Shown: in pieces, positions 24,930-32,499 of the stretch
Layout: every line of letters begins with the position of its first letter
How positions within the stretch are numbered: the stretch's first letter is position 1
Origin: Phocaeicola coprophilus
GTDB lineage: Bacteria > Bacteroidota > Bacteroidia > Bacteroidales > Bacteroidaceae
DNA length: 64,000 nucleotides
Direction: 5' to 3'
Assembly (NCBI GenBank): GCA_016900015.1
Contig: JACJJM010000018.1
Location: 1-64,000 of the forward strand
Translations under genes and position numbers: made by a program
Notes under the pieces: generated by a model
Database searches by the model: none
What the model was told of the DNA's origin: nothing
What the model saw: only the letters and a program-made list of their open reading frames with translations

Positions 24930-25613
24930 ATGATGAAAGAGACTAAAGATTCGCGGGCAGCGCTGTGCCTGCAATTCCTGCGCGAAATCGCCGCGCACAA
25001 CAATCGGGAATGGTTTCAAGCCCATCGCGACCGTTACGAGACGGCCCGCGCGGCTTTTGAGAGCATGGTGGAGGAACTTATCGCTCGCATTACGGTGTTC
25101 GACCCTTCCGTGCAATATTTGACCGTGTCCGATTGCACCTATCGCTTCTATCGGGACATACGCTTTTCGCCCGACAAGTCACCTTATAAACGCCATTTCG
25201 GAGCTTACATCAATGCGAAGGGCAAGAAGTCGTTTCATGGTGGTTATTACCTGCATCTCGAACCGGAACATTGCATGCTGGCCGGAGGGGCCTACGAACT
25301 GCCTTCCGACATCCTGCGTGCTGTACGGCAGAGCATCTGTGAGCAGCCGGAAACGTTTCATGCCATCGTGGGGAGTGAGTCGTTCCGCACGCTGTTTCCC
25401 GAGATTGGGGAAACTCGTTTGAAGACACTTCCCAAAGGTTTCCCCAAGGATTTCCCTTATCCGGAATATATCCGTTGCAAAGACTATTCCTGTTATCACG
25501 TTGTGCCGGAATCGTTTTTCGCGGCTCCCGACTGGCTGGAGCAGACAGCCGGGGTCTTTGCCGTGATGAAGCCGTTTTTGGACTTTGTAAATGCTACTAT
25601 TGACGACTTTTGA
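24930..25613 (+). CDS. DUF2461 (TIGR02453-type) protein
   Basis: A 227-residue soluble protein of the DUF2461 family, found in bacteria and fungi, with no established activity. Diagnostic segments are FLREIAAHNNREWFQAHRD near 17-35, the FYRDIRFSPDKSPYKRHFGA region near 74-93, and the GGYYLHLEPE and AGGAYELPS segments in the middle. The start may be the first ATG (24930) or the adjacent one (24933). It has its own promoter and converges with lysO. Confidence 0.88.
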   Translation: MMKETKDSRAALCLQFLREIAAHNNREWFQAHRDRYETARAAFESMVEELIARITVFDPSVQYLTVSDCTYRFYRDIRFSPDKSPYKRHFGAYINAKGKKSFHGGYYLHLEPEHCMLAGGAYELPSDILRAVRQSICEQPETFHAIVGSESFRTLFPEIGETRLKTLPKGFPKDFPYPEYIRCKDYSCYHVVPESFFAAPDWLEQTAGVFAVMKPFLDFVNATIDDF

Positions 25614-25625
25614 TTTCGTAAGTTC

Positions 25626-26252
25626 TTACATTTTACAGAAAAAAGAGACAAGGAAGGGGACAGTGAGTTCCAGGATGATGCCATGCAGGATGGCCAGCGG
25701 CACCATGTGCTTGCCTGAGCAGCGGGTGATCATGGGCAGGAGGACATCCATCGAGTTGATGCCGGCTGCCGATATGGGGGCCAACTTTCCGAAAAAACGG
25801 GAGAATATCGGTGCACCCAGCAGTGACATCATCTCACGGATGATGTTGGCCAGCAAGGCGAGTGTGCCCAGCTCCGTGGCCACTTGGATACCCACCGACG
25901 CTTCCTTCATCTCTGTGATTAGGACGGAGGAGAGGGAATAGTAGGCAAATCCGCTGCCTACGGCCAGGCAGTCAGCCATGCCCCATTGCGAAATCAGCAG
26001 GCTGGCGAGCACGGAGAAGGCCAGTGTCCCCGCGATGGTCGAGAGGGGGACTAACAGCATCTTCAGGCTCACGCCGCGGATCATTTCTTTTAGATTCTTG
26101 TTTGACCCGATGCTGATGCCCACCTGGAAGATAAGCACGGATAAGATGGTCATGGGCAGGTTGCTGCTCAACCAGTGCTGGGGGATGAAGTGGCACATAC
26201 CGGCCACGCCGCCCAAGGCGAAGAGCAAGAGGACGATTACACTACTTGTCAT
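25626..26252 (-). CDS. lysO: Lysine exporter LysO, C-terminal domain protein
   Basis: A 208-residue membrane protein with about six helices, matching the C-terminal DUF340 domain of LysO (YbjE), which exports L-lysine and thialysine. Visible marks include the FQVGISIGSNKN segment near 42-53 and SGFAYYSLSSVLITEMKEAS near 105-124. The start at 26252 follows a GGAGGTCACA stretch; a longer reading would run far back over the neighbour. It overlaps the N-domain gene by 11 bp, so the exporter is encoded as two coupled polypeptides here instead of one chain. Confidence 0.88.
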   Translation of the reverse strand: MTSSVIVLLLFALGGVAGMCHFIPQHWLSSNLPMTILSVLIFQVGISIGSNKNLKEMIRGVSLKMLLVPLSTIAGTLAFSVLASLLISQWGMADCLAVGSGFAYYSLSSVLITEMKEASVGIQVATELGTLALLANIIREMMSLLGAPIFSRFFGKLAPISAAGINSMDVLLPMITRCSGKHMVPLAILHGIILELTVPFLVSFFCKM

Positions 26253-26526
26253 TGTGACCTCCTTTCTTGAATACAAACCGATAGGCCAGGTAGGATGCCA
26301 GCAGGCTGCCGACCACGCCAAACAGGGCAAGGATGAATGCCTGGTAGCCATATTTACCTAAATTGTCCATCAGTTTATCGTTTGAACCGATGCTGAGACC
26401 AAAGACAAACAGCATAAAAAACACAGTCAGGGAAATGGTCGTTTCCACTTTGTGCAGGAAGGACACGCGGCGAAATGCATAGCCCACTCCGATTCCTGCG
26501 AAGAGAAGGAATAATATTTTGAACAT
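26242..26526 (-). CDS. Lysine exporter LysO, N-terminal domain protein
   Basis: A 94-residue protein with three helices, matching the first part of LysO. The SLTVFFMLFVFGLSIGSNDKLMDNLGKYG segment mirrors the IGSN motif of the partner protein, consistent with an internal-repeat transporter. It overlaps the downstream C-domain gene by 11 bp and is expected to assemble with it. The 5' region holds a hairpin (26597-26616) and a possible leader ORF, so expression could be attenuated. Confidence 0.85.
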   Translation of the reverse strand: MFKILFLLFAGIGVGYAFRRVSFLHKVETTISLTVFFMLFVFGLSIGSNDKLMDNLGKYGYQAFILALFGVVGSLLASYLAYRFVFKKGGHNDK

Positions 26527-26681
26527 GATTCAGTCGTTATCTAAAATAGGGTGTGACATAGGCCGGACGCTCCCGTGGAAAGCGTAACCGTGCTTGAATC
26601 CTCAGGACTGAGGATTACGCAAAAAGGATGCACACACACCGGGACGGCATGTGTCGCAGAATGAAAAAGTGGAAGGGTAAT

Positions 26682-26786
26682 TTAGATAAAGCCGCTGAAC
26701 CAATGGACGTGCACGCAGAAACGCGCGTGTGTCGGACGCATCCGGTACACGTGTTGCACGTAGTTGTTGAAGTATTGGTGTTTCAT
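26682..26786 (-). CDS. Candidate 34-residue leader peptide upstream of lysO
   Basis: The ORF begins MKHQYFNNYVQHVYR and ends HVHWFSGFI. It is rich in aromatic residues (8) and His (5), with only one Lys. It starts about 27 bases after an exact TATCTTTG -7 box, and no other gene lies between it and lysO. Between its stop and lysO lies the perfect hairpin AATCCTCAG/CTGAGGATT (26597-26616). This is the layout of a leader-peptide attenuator, but the residue content does not point to lysine sensing. It may instead be an independent small protein or a chance ORF. Confidence 0.4.
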   Translation of the reverse strand: MKHQYFNNYVQHVYRMRPTHARFCVHVHWFSGFI

Positions 26787-26812
26787 TTGCGGGTCTTTTT
26801 TGATTTTGGGCG

Positions 26813-26820
26813 CAAAGATA
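26813..26820 (-). promoter_or_regulatory. -7 box of the lysO leader transcript
   Basis: On the minus strand this reads TATCTTTG, an exact match, and the leader ORF begins 26 bases downstream. No good TTTG box is seen at -33. It is divergent from the msrA -7 box. Confidence 0.5.
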
Positions 26821-26844
26821 GGCAATTCTTTCGGAATAGACGAA

Positions 26845-26852
26845 TATCTTTG
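26845..26852 (+). promoter_or_regulatory. -7 box of msrA
   Basis: TATCTTTG matches the consensus exactly, with the msrA start 37 bases downstream. The -33 box is unclear. Confidence 0.5.
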
Positions 26853-26889
26853 CTGGTATCGAATTGTAAACGTTAAAAAAGACAGCTCT

Positions 26890-27390
26890 ATGGAAAAGAC
26901 AGAATCAACGACAGAGGTAGCCATTTTCGCAGGAGGATGCTTTTGGGGTGTGGAGTACTACATGAAACAGTTGCCCGGCATCATCTCCATCGAGTCCGGC
27001 TACATCGGAGGCCATCAGGAGAATCCCACCTATCAGGAAGTGAAAACGCATGTCACGGGTCACGCCGAAGCCGTGCGTATCGTGTTCGATACTTCCTGCG
27101 TCGACTATGAGACGTTGGCCAAACGCTTCTTTGAAATCCATGACCCGTGCCAGGCCGACGGGCAGGGTATCGACATCGGGCCGCAATACCGCTCGGAGAT
27201 ATTCTACACGAACGAACAGCAGAAAGCGACAGCTGAACGTCTGATTGCCATCCTGCGTGCGAAGGGATTGCCTGTGGTCACCCGCCTGACTCCGGCATCG
27301 ACGTTCTGGCCTGCGGAGGACTATCATCAGCGTTATTTTGAGAAAAACGGTGGCGAACCGGACTGCCACCGCTATGTGAAACGTTTCTGA
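26890..27390 (+). CDS. msrA: Peptide-methionine (S)-S-oxide reductase
   Basis: A 166-residue cytoplasmic enzyme that reduces methionine-S-sulfoxide in proteins with thioredoxin. The catalytic motif GGCFWG places the active-site Cys at 17. The family segments GYIGGHQENPTYQEV, THVTGHAEAVRIVFD and FFEIHDPCQADGQGIDIGPQYRS follow in the normal order. The start at 26890 gives the usual short N-terminus; a frame extension of 42 codons upstream would overlap the promoter. The C-terminal YHQRYFEKNGGEPDCHRYV has the final Cys that can act in resolving. It is a stand-alone gene with a terminator. Confidence 0.96.
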   Translation: MEKTESTTEVAIFAGGCFWGVEYYMKQLPGIISIESGYIGGHQENPTYQEVKTHVTGHAEAVRIVFDTSCVDYETLAKRFFEIHDPCQADGQGIDIGPQYRSEIFYTNEQQKATAERLIAILRAKGLPVVTRLTPASTFWPAEDYHQRYFEKNGGEPDCHRYVKRF

Positions 27391-27405
27391 CAGACGTCGT
27401 GGAAA

Positions 27406-27458
27406 GGAGAGCACGCCATGTTCCCAATGTACAATTGGGAGCGGCGTGCCCTCCTTGT
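27406..27458 (+). terminator. Terminator after msrA
   Basis: GGAGAGCACGCC (27406-27417) pairs with GGCGTGCCCTCC (27443-27454) with one mismatch. The loop contains an inner CCCAAT/ATTGGG hairpin, and TTGTCTTTT follows. It may also serve the convergent transporter gene. Confidence 0.75.
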
Positions 27459-27499
27459 CTTTTAGCCGTATGAAAACGCTTCAGAGTCCGGCCGGGAGC

Positions 27500-28459
27500 T
27501 TACCACTTGAGCCTTCCATATTTTTCCATGCACCATAGTTGCCAGGAGTTCAGGGAGTTCTGCCAGATGACGTAGGCGCATGGTGCGATGGCGACGACCG
27601 GATTGAGATAAGTCACGATGAGCCAGATACCCACGGCCGTGTTCTTTTGTCCGAGTGCTTGTCCGCCGCTGACGCTGTCGCCGAAACGGCGTCCCACGCT
27701 TTTGCCCGTCCCGAAGAGGATGAGTGTGACCATGAGTGGGACGACTAGGAGCAACATCAGGACGAAGCCGGATATGCCTGCCGTGAAAATGTTGTGCAGT
27801 GTGAGTCCCATGACGATGGACAGATTGGCTGCCCATAGATAGAATCCCAAGTTTTTCATATCCCTTATCCTTTTGGCCAGGGTGGGTAGCCACTGGCGGG
27901 TGGCCATGGCGCAGCAGAATGGCAAGACAAGCACGACGGCCGTGCGTTCGAGGATGGTGAGAAACGAAGCGAGGAAAGAGATGTCTGCCTGCTTTTCTAT
28001 CAGCGGAAACAACAAAGGCACGAGCAAGGCTGTGACACCGTTGTCGATGAGTGTGTAGACAGTCATGGAAGCGATGCTCCCACCCAGCTTTTCGGTCACG
28101 ACGGCAGCAGCCGAGGCTGTCGGGCAGATGACACATGCGAATACCCCTTCCAGGGCAAACCGCAGGTTGGGTTCGTCGGTTGAAGTTATTGCGAGGACCA
28201 GCAGGCCCGACAGGACGATGCGGATGGCTTGCATCCAGGCGTGCCAGGTGTGCAGGTGAAGGTCGTGCAGGCGTATCTTGCAGAATGTGACATAGAGCGT
28301 CAGAAAGACAAGTGCCGGCATGGCATCGATGAAGTAAGGGCCTGCGATGTCGCCTATCCTTTCGAGTGCCGGCACTTCGGTGAATAGCAGGTAGATGCAT
28401 GCACCGGACAACATGGCACAAGGCAATGTCCATTCTTTTATGAACTTGATTATACCCAT
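27500..28459 (-). CDS. BASS-type (bile acid:sodium symporter-like) transporter
   Basis: A 319-residue membrane protein with about ten helices, in the size range of SBF/BASS symporters. The segments VFACVICPTASAAAVVTEKLGG (near 110) and SGGQALGQKNTAVGIWLIVTYLNPVVA (near 265) are the two crossover-type motifs of the family. Substrates of such transporters include bile acids, pantoate and other organic anions; none can be assigned here. It follows mgsA after 23 bp, so the two are probably co-transcribed; export or uptake of an organic acid in the methylglyoxal-lactate route is a guess. Confidence 0.8.
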   Translation of the reverse strand: MGIIKFIKEWTLPCAMLSGACIYLLFTEVPALERIGDIAGPYFIDAMPALVFLTLYVTFCKIRLHDLHLHTWHAWMQAIRIVLSGLLVLAITSTDEPNLRFALEGVFACVICPTASAAAVVTEKLGGSIASMTVYTLIDNGVTALLVPLLFPLIEKQADISFLASFLTILERTAVVLVLPFCCAMATRQWLPTLAKRIRDMKNLGFYLWAANLSIVMGLTLHNIFTAGISGFVLMLLLVVPLMVTLILFGTGKSVGRRFGDSVSGGQALGQKNTAVGIWLIVTYLNPVVAIAPCAYVIWQNSLNSWQLWCMEKYGRLKW

Positions 28460-28482
28460 GTTGGTTGAAAGTTGGAGGTTGG

Positions 28483-29007
28483 TTATTTTCCTTTCCTGTT
28501 TTTTCGTTTCTTCATTTGTTCGACAGCTTCCAGGATGATTGGGTGATTGTCGAAGCGTTGTGCGTAAGTGGTGTAGTCCGGATGGATGCGCTCGTATGTC
28601 GGGTCGGTAAACAGCGGGCTGGTGATGATGTGGTCGGCTGTGGAGCGGTTGCAGCAGAACACGATATTTTCCACGCCGGCCAGGCGGGTCAGTGCTTTCA
28701 CGTCTGTGTCGTGGGGCTGCAAGGTCATCGGGTCTGTGAAGAAGAAGAGATAGTCGATTTCTCCTTCCACGATGCGCGAACCGATTTGCTGGTCACCTCC
28801 GAGCGGGCCTGATTTCAGGATAGTGATGTCCCACTCGACGTCCGGATGTTTCTCCTCGAGTGCTTTTTTAATCAGTGTGCCGGTCGTGCCTGTGCAGTAG
28901 AATTTGTGTCCGATGAGGCGTTCTGAGTTCCACAACACCCATTCGATCATGTCTTTCTTCATGGCGTCATGAGCCACTAAGCCGATTTTGCGAATAATCT
29001 TTGTCAT
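28483..29007 (-). CDS. mgsA: Methylglyoxal synthase
   Basis: A 174-residue cytoplasmic enzyme that converts dihydroxyacetone phosphate to methylglyoxal and phosphate, a bypass of lower glycolysis. The phosphate-binding and catalytic segments are intact: YCTGTTGTLIKKAL (near 38-51), LKSGPLGGDQQIGS with the catalytic Asp (near 64-77), FFFTDPMTLQPHDTDVKAL (near 89-107) and CNRSTADHIITSP. The C-terminal tail is slightly longer than usual and basic (QMKKRKNRKGK). It has its own -7 box and heads a two-gene unit with the BASS-type transporter. Confidence 0.96.
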   Translation of the reverse strand: MTKIIRKIGLVAHDAMKKDMIEWVLWNSERLIGHKFYCTGTTGTLIKKALEEKHPDVEWDITILKSGPLGGDQQIGSRIVEGEIDYLFFFTDPMTLQPHDTDVKALTRLAGVENIVFCCNRSTADHIITSPLFTDPTYERIHPDYTTYAQRFDNHPIILEAVEQMKKRKNRKGK

Positions 29008-29038
29008 AGTTGTATTAGTTTTGGAGTTATAGCCTCAG

Positions 29039-29046
29039 CAAAGATA
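29039..29046 (-). promoter_or_regulatory. -7 box of mgsA
   Basis: On the minus strand this reads TATCTTTG, 31 bases before the mgsA start. No TTTG box is seen at the right distance. Confidence 0.5.
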
Positions 29047-29201
29047 AGTTATCGTCCGTAACATCGTGCCATCCGGATGGATATTCTTTGCGACATTAAC
29101 TTTTACTTGTTTGAAGGTGGATGGTCGCTTGGAGGACTGAGGTATGTAACTCTGGTACAAGATTCTGTAATTGAGGTAGGCGCTTGAAAGCGGGTTCTCC
29201 T

Positions 29202-29209
29202 TACCTTTG
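29202..29209 (+). promoter_or_regulatory. -7 box of the acetyltransferase gene
   Basis: TACCTTTG matches the consensus; the start codon lies 63 bases downstream. A short GCGTC-A-GACGC palindrome sits just after it at about 29213-29223. Confidence 0.45.
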
Positions 29210-29272
29210 CATGCGTCAGACGCCCTTTTCCGGCGAGCTGGTTTTATGACATGACTGTAAAGATAGGAACTT

Positions 29273-29839
29273 ATGACATTGGAAGAATTTAAAGAAATCG
29301 TAAAAGCACGGCGTCCTCTGGACACGGAGGAGATACATCAGTTTATGGACCAAATGAGCAACGAGGCCCGCAAACTCACGTTCCGTCTGAATGCGGCGTA
29401 TCGCACGCCCGAGGAGGTGCGTGCGCTCTTGTCTGAACTTTTTGGCCGTCCTGTGCCTGAGACTTTCCGGGTGTTTCCGCCGTTTTATACGGACTTCGGG
29501 AAGAACATCGAGGTGGGAGAGGGCGTGTTTATCAACGCCTGTTGCCATTTTCAGGATCATGGAGGCGTCACGCTGGGTGACGGATGCCAGATCGGGCACA
29601 ATGTGGTGTTTGCCACACTGAACCACTTTCTGGAACCAGAAAAGCGCAAGATGACTTATCCGGCTCCTATCGTGCTGGGCAAGAACGTGTGGGTAGGGTC
29701 GAATGTCACCATCCTCCAGGGAGTGACCATCGGTGACAATGCCGTGATAGCCGCAGGAGCTGTGGTGACGAAGGATGTCTCCGCTGACTGTGTAGTCGCA
29801 GGAGTGCCTGCCAAAGTGATTAAGAAGATAGAAGTTTAA
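29273..29839 (+). CDS. Sugar O-acetyltransferase (hexapeptide-repeat, LacA/Maa type)
   Basis: A 188-residue cytoplasmic acetyl-CoA-dependent transferase. An N-terminal helical cap (about 1-60) precedes a left-handed beta-helix. The catalytic His region reads FATLNHFLEPEKRKM, and the hexapeptide repeats run through GKNVWVGSNVTILQGVTIGDNAVIAAGAVV to the closing VVAGVPAKVIKKI. These match maltose/galactoside acetyltransferases and NodL. The true acceptor is not known. It lies 15 bp before the DUF362 gene. Confidence 0.93.
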   Translation: MTLEEFKEIVKARRPLDTEEIHQFMDQMSNEARKLTFRLNAAYRTPEEVRALLSELFGRPVPETFRVFPPFYTDFGKNIEVGEGVFINACCHFQDHGGVTLGDGCQIGHNVVFATLNHFLEPEKRKMTYPAPIVLGKNVWVGSNVTILQGVTIGDNAVIAAGAVVTKDVSADCVVAGVPAKVIKKIEV

Positions 29840-29854
29840 CCGTTTGTTATAATC

Positions 29855-30826
29855 ATGCGTATGAGAAGGATGAATAAGTTTATCTGTTCCCTGATGATGC
29901 TGATGGGGACAGCTTGTGCCGGAGCGCAGACCTCCGACGGGGCGAAGCCGGAGGGGGCTGAAGTGCCTAAAGTGTATATGCTTAAAGAAATCAATTCGGC
30001 CAACCTGGTGAAGATTTATGAAGCACTGGGACGTGAAGCCACCGGAAAAGTGGCCGTCAAACTTTCGACGGGCGAACCGGGCGGGCATAACTTCTTACAG
30101 CCTGCCTTGATTAAAGACCTCGTGCAGAAGGTGGACGGTACGATTGTGGAGTGTAACACGGCTTATGGCGGTGGGCGTTCCGACACGGAGTCGCACCGGA
30201 AGGTTGCGGAAGAACACGGATTCACGGCTATCGCTCCCGTTGACATCATGGATGCGGAAGGAGAAGCCCGCCTGCCGGTGTCGGGCGGCAAGCATATCGC
30301 CTATGACATCGTCGGTTCGCATTACATGGACTATGACTTCACCGTCGTGCTTTCGCACTTCAAGGGGCATGCGATGGCTGGATTTGGAGGAGCCATCAAG
30401 AACATTTCCATCGGCATAGCTTCTTCGAATGGCAAACGCTGGATTCATTCGGCCGGAGCGAGCACGACAAGCTGGGGGAATCCGACGCAGGAAGATTTTC
30501 TGGAGACGATGGCTGAGGCTGCCAAGGCTGTGGCCGATCACTGTGGTGATAAGATTCTCTACATCAGTGTGGCCAACAACTTGTCGGTGGATTGTGACTG
30601 TGATTCTTCGCCTGCCGACCCGCAGATGGGCGACATTGGCATCCTTGCCTCACTCGACCCTGTCGCCTTGGACAAGGCCTGCACGGATCTGGTCCGCAAT
30701 TCCGAGGACCACGGGAAGATACATCTCATCGAACGCATTGATTCCCGTAAGGGCATGCACACGCTGGAGTATGCCGAACAGATAGGTCTGGGTAGCCAAC
30801 AGTATCAGCTCGTGGAGCTGGATTGA
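29855..30826 (+). CDS. DUF362 secreted protein
   Basis: A 323-residue exported protein with signal peptide (NKFICSLMMLMGTACAGAQ) and the DUF362 domain filling the mature part. The family segments KVAVKLSTGEPGGHNFLQP (near 67), GTIVECNTAYGGGRSDTESH (near 94) and the FKGHAMAGFGGAIKNISIG stretch (near 168) are clear. DUF362 proteins are related to ferredoxin-associated domains, but this one lacks the 4Fe-4S CxxCxxC pair. A start at 29870 (third ATG) is equally likely and would give a cleaner signal peptide. The gene is followed by a strong terminator. Confidence 0.88.
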   Translation: MRMRRMNKFICSLMMLMGTACAGAQTSDGAKPEGAEVPKVYMLKEINSANLVKIYEALGREATGKVAVKLSTGEPGGHNFLQPALIKDLVQKVDGTIVECNTAYGGGRSDTESHRKVAEEHGFTAIAPVDIMDAEGEARLPVSGGKHIAYDIVGSHYMDYDFTVVLSHFKGHAMAGFGGAIKNISIGIASSNGKRWIHSAGASTTSWGNPTQEDFLETMAEAAKAVADHCGDKILYISVANNLSVDCDCDSSPADPQMGDIGILASLDPVALDKACTDLVRNSEDHGKIHLIERIDSRKGMHTLEYAEQIGLGSQQYQLVELD

Positions 30827-30846
30827 CGTCCGCACGTGGCTGACGG

Positions 30847-30906
30847 CGGGAGCGAGTTTGGAGCAAAAGTCTTTGGTTTGCTTCAGGCTCGCTCCCGTTT
30901 CTTTTT
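30847..30906 (+). terminator. Terminator after the DUF362 gene
   Basis: CGGGAGCGAG (30847-30856) pairs perfectly with CTCGCTCCCG (30888-30897), with extra pairing inside, followed by TTTCTTTTT. Confidence 0.85.
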
Positions 30907-31082
30907 GCTGTTTCTCTAATTGTGTAGGTTTTTCCAAGTGGTTAGCCTTGTTCCGCCAGCGGGGATTCGCGTCCGGGAGAGGGAGTGGCATGTCGTCGGA
31001 TGTCTGACGGAGGTGAGACGTATCGGTCGTTTTAAAGGATTGTGTGATAGCTTGTTATTCTGTCCTTTGGTAAGTCTTGGCT

Positions 31083-31192
31083 TGAGCCGGGCACGCCTTC
31101 CTTTCTAGGCAAGGACGGAAAGGAAGGCGGCCGAGGACGGAAAGGTATCCGCTCGTGCACGGAATGGATGCGCGGTTCGGACCGCCTTAAGC
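31083..31192. repeat. 22-bp modular intergenic element, copy D
   Basis: Five 22-bp units start at 31083, 31105, 31127, 31149 and 31171. The central three end GGACGGAAAGGAAG, GGACGGAAAGGTAT and GCACGGAATGGATG; the first carries the block in reverse (CCTTCCTTT) and the last ends CCGCCTTAAGC. It lies between a convergent pair (DUF362 protein and ABC-2 permease). The rest of this 435-bp gap shows nothing else. Confidence 0.7.
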
Positions 31193-31261
31193 CGGGTTTC
31201 GAAAGAGATGTTTCAGAGGTGGCAAAGGTGACGTATCGGGAACTTTTTTTGTCCGCACTGT

Positions 31262-32482
31262 TTACTTGTTACCCTTGATTCCGGCCACTTTCAGGCTGCG
31301 GACGATTTGCCAGCGGTAGACCAGGCATGTCGTGACAAAATAGAAGCCCGTCTGAATCCATAAAGCCCGGATTTCGCTGGAGACGTCGGTCAGGGCAGCC
31401 CCCATCGTATTGATATGTACGAAGCCGTTGATGCCGAATGTCGAGGGGAACACCCATGAGAGCACTTTCCAAAAGGTCGGCACGGAAGCTCCGGGCCAGG
31501 ATATGCCGCTGATGAACAGCAACGGCAGGGAGGTGAAGACAAATAGCAGCATGCACGTTTCGCGGTTGCGGACGACGGCCGAGGCGGTCATCGCGAAGAA
31601 GATGCAGGCCAGCAGGTAGGGCAGCATGAAGGATGCCAATGTCCAGCTGTCAGCCAGTTGCACCAGGCTGAACAGGTGGGGCACGAAGCAGGCGATATAG
31701 GTCCCCATCAGCATATAGATCATCAAGTATGCAAGCGACTTGCCAATCACGATGCGGAAAGTCCCGTGATGATGTTCGTCGATGGACGACAGTTCGAGGA
31801 AACGGTTCTTTTCCCGGAAGGTGCCCACGGACATGCCCACGCCGAGCAGTAGGGTCTGCTGGATGATGAGCATCAGCACGGCCGGGATGAGAAACGAAGC
31901 AAAGCCGTTTTGAGGATTGAAGAGCGTGACGTATTCATACTCGATGGGGCGAGTCGAGACTTCGCTCTGGCGCGGTGTGGCTCCTCCCAGACGTTCCACT
32001 TGGATGCTGCGGTTCATGTCGAGCGACACTTCTGTGCACGTGCTTAGCAAGGCCTTGTAGTAGAGCAGTCCGCTCATGTCGCAGAAGATGGAGACCGTGG
32101 CTTGTTCGCCGTGGGCCAGGCGGTCGTTGAATTCTTCAGGGACATAGATGGTGCCGTATGCTCCCTTTTCCCTCATGATGCTCTTGGCTTCTTCCACGTC
32201 GGCCGCCCACGCCACGATGTGCACGTCGGCTGCTCCGTCCACTCTGCGTAGGAACTCACGCGAGGTGGCCGAGTGAGATTCGTCGACAGCCACGACCGGC
32301 ACTTCACGCACTGTTTCATTTGTATAGATGAAAGCATATATGAGCGGGTAGCCCAGCGGGACGAGGATGAAGAAGATGAGCACGCCGGCGTCGCGAAAGA
32401 CATTGCGCATCTCCATGCTCCACACATGGAATATGTCTGATAGTCCTTCATGCAGTGTGCTTCGTAGGTTTATAAGTTTCAT
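31262..32482 (-). CDS. ABC-2 type transporter permease (second of pair)
   Basis: A 406-residue membrane protein with the ABC-2 permease plan: an N-terminal helix (near 32-52), a periplasmic domain of about 150 residues (VVAVDESHSATSREFLRRVDGA onward) and five C-terminal helices from about 195. The segment NPQNGFASFLIPAVLMLIIQQTLLL leads into the membrane part. Such permeases pair as heterodimers and export drugs or bile salts through HlyD and TolC partners. It is the last of four co-directional genes (TolC, HlyD, permease, permease). No ATP-binding protein is encoded in the cluster. Confidence 0.88.
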   Translation of the reverse strand: MKLINLRSTLHEGLSDIFHVWSMEMRNVFRDAGVLIFFILVPLGYPLIYAFIYTNETVREVPVVAVDESHSATSREFLRRVDGAADVHIVAWAADVEEAKSIMREKGAYGTIYVPEEFNDRLAHGEQATVSIFCDMSGLLYYKALLSTCTEVSLDMNRSIQVERLGGATPRQSEVSTRPIEYEYVTLFNPQNGFASFLIPAVLMLIIQQTLLLGVGMSVGTFREKNRFLELSSIDEHHHGTFRIVIGKSLAYLMIYMLMGTYIACFVPHLFSLVQLADSWTLASFMLPYLLACIFFAMTASAVVRNRETCMLLFVFTSLPLLFISGISWPGASVPTFWKVLSWVFPSTFGINGFVHINTMGAALTDVSSEIRALWIQTGFYFVTTCLVYRWQIVRSLKVAGIKGNK

Positions 32483-32499
32483 GATGTTCTTTCGTTAGT

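Noticed and set aside
27462-28433. Minus-strand ORF of 323 codons overlapping the BASS-type transporter
   Set aside because: It is an out-of-frame shadow, very rich in His and Arg, while the other frame has clear transporter motifs.
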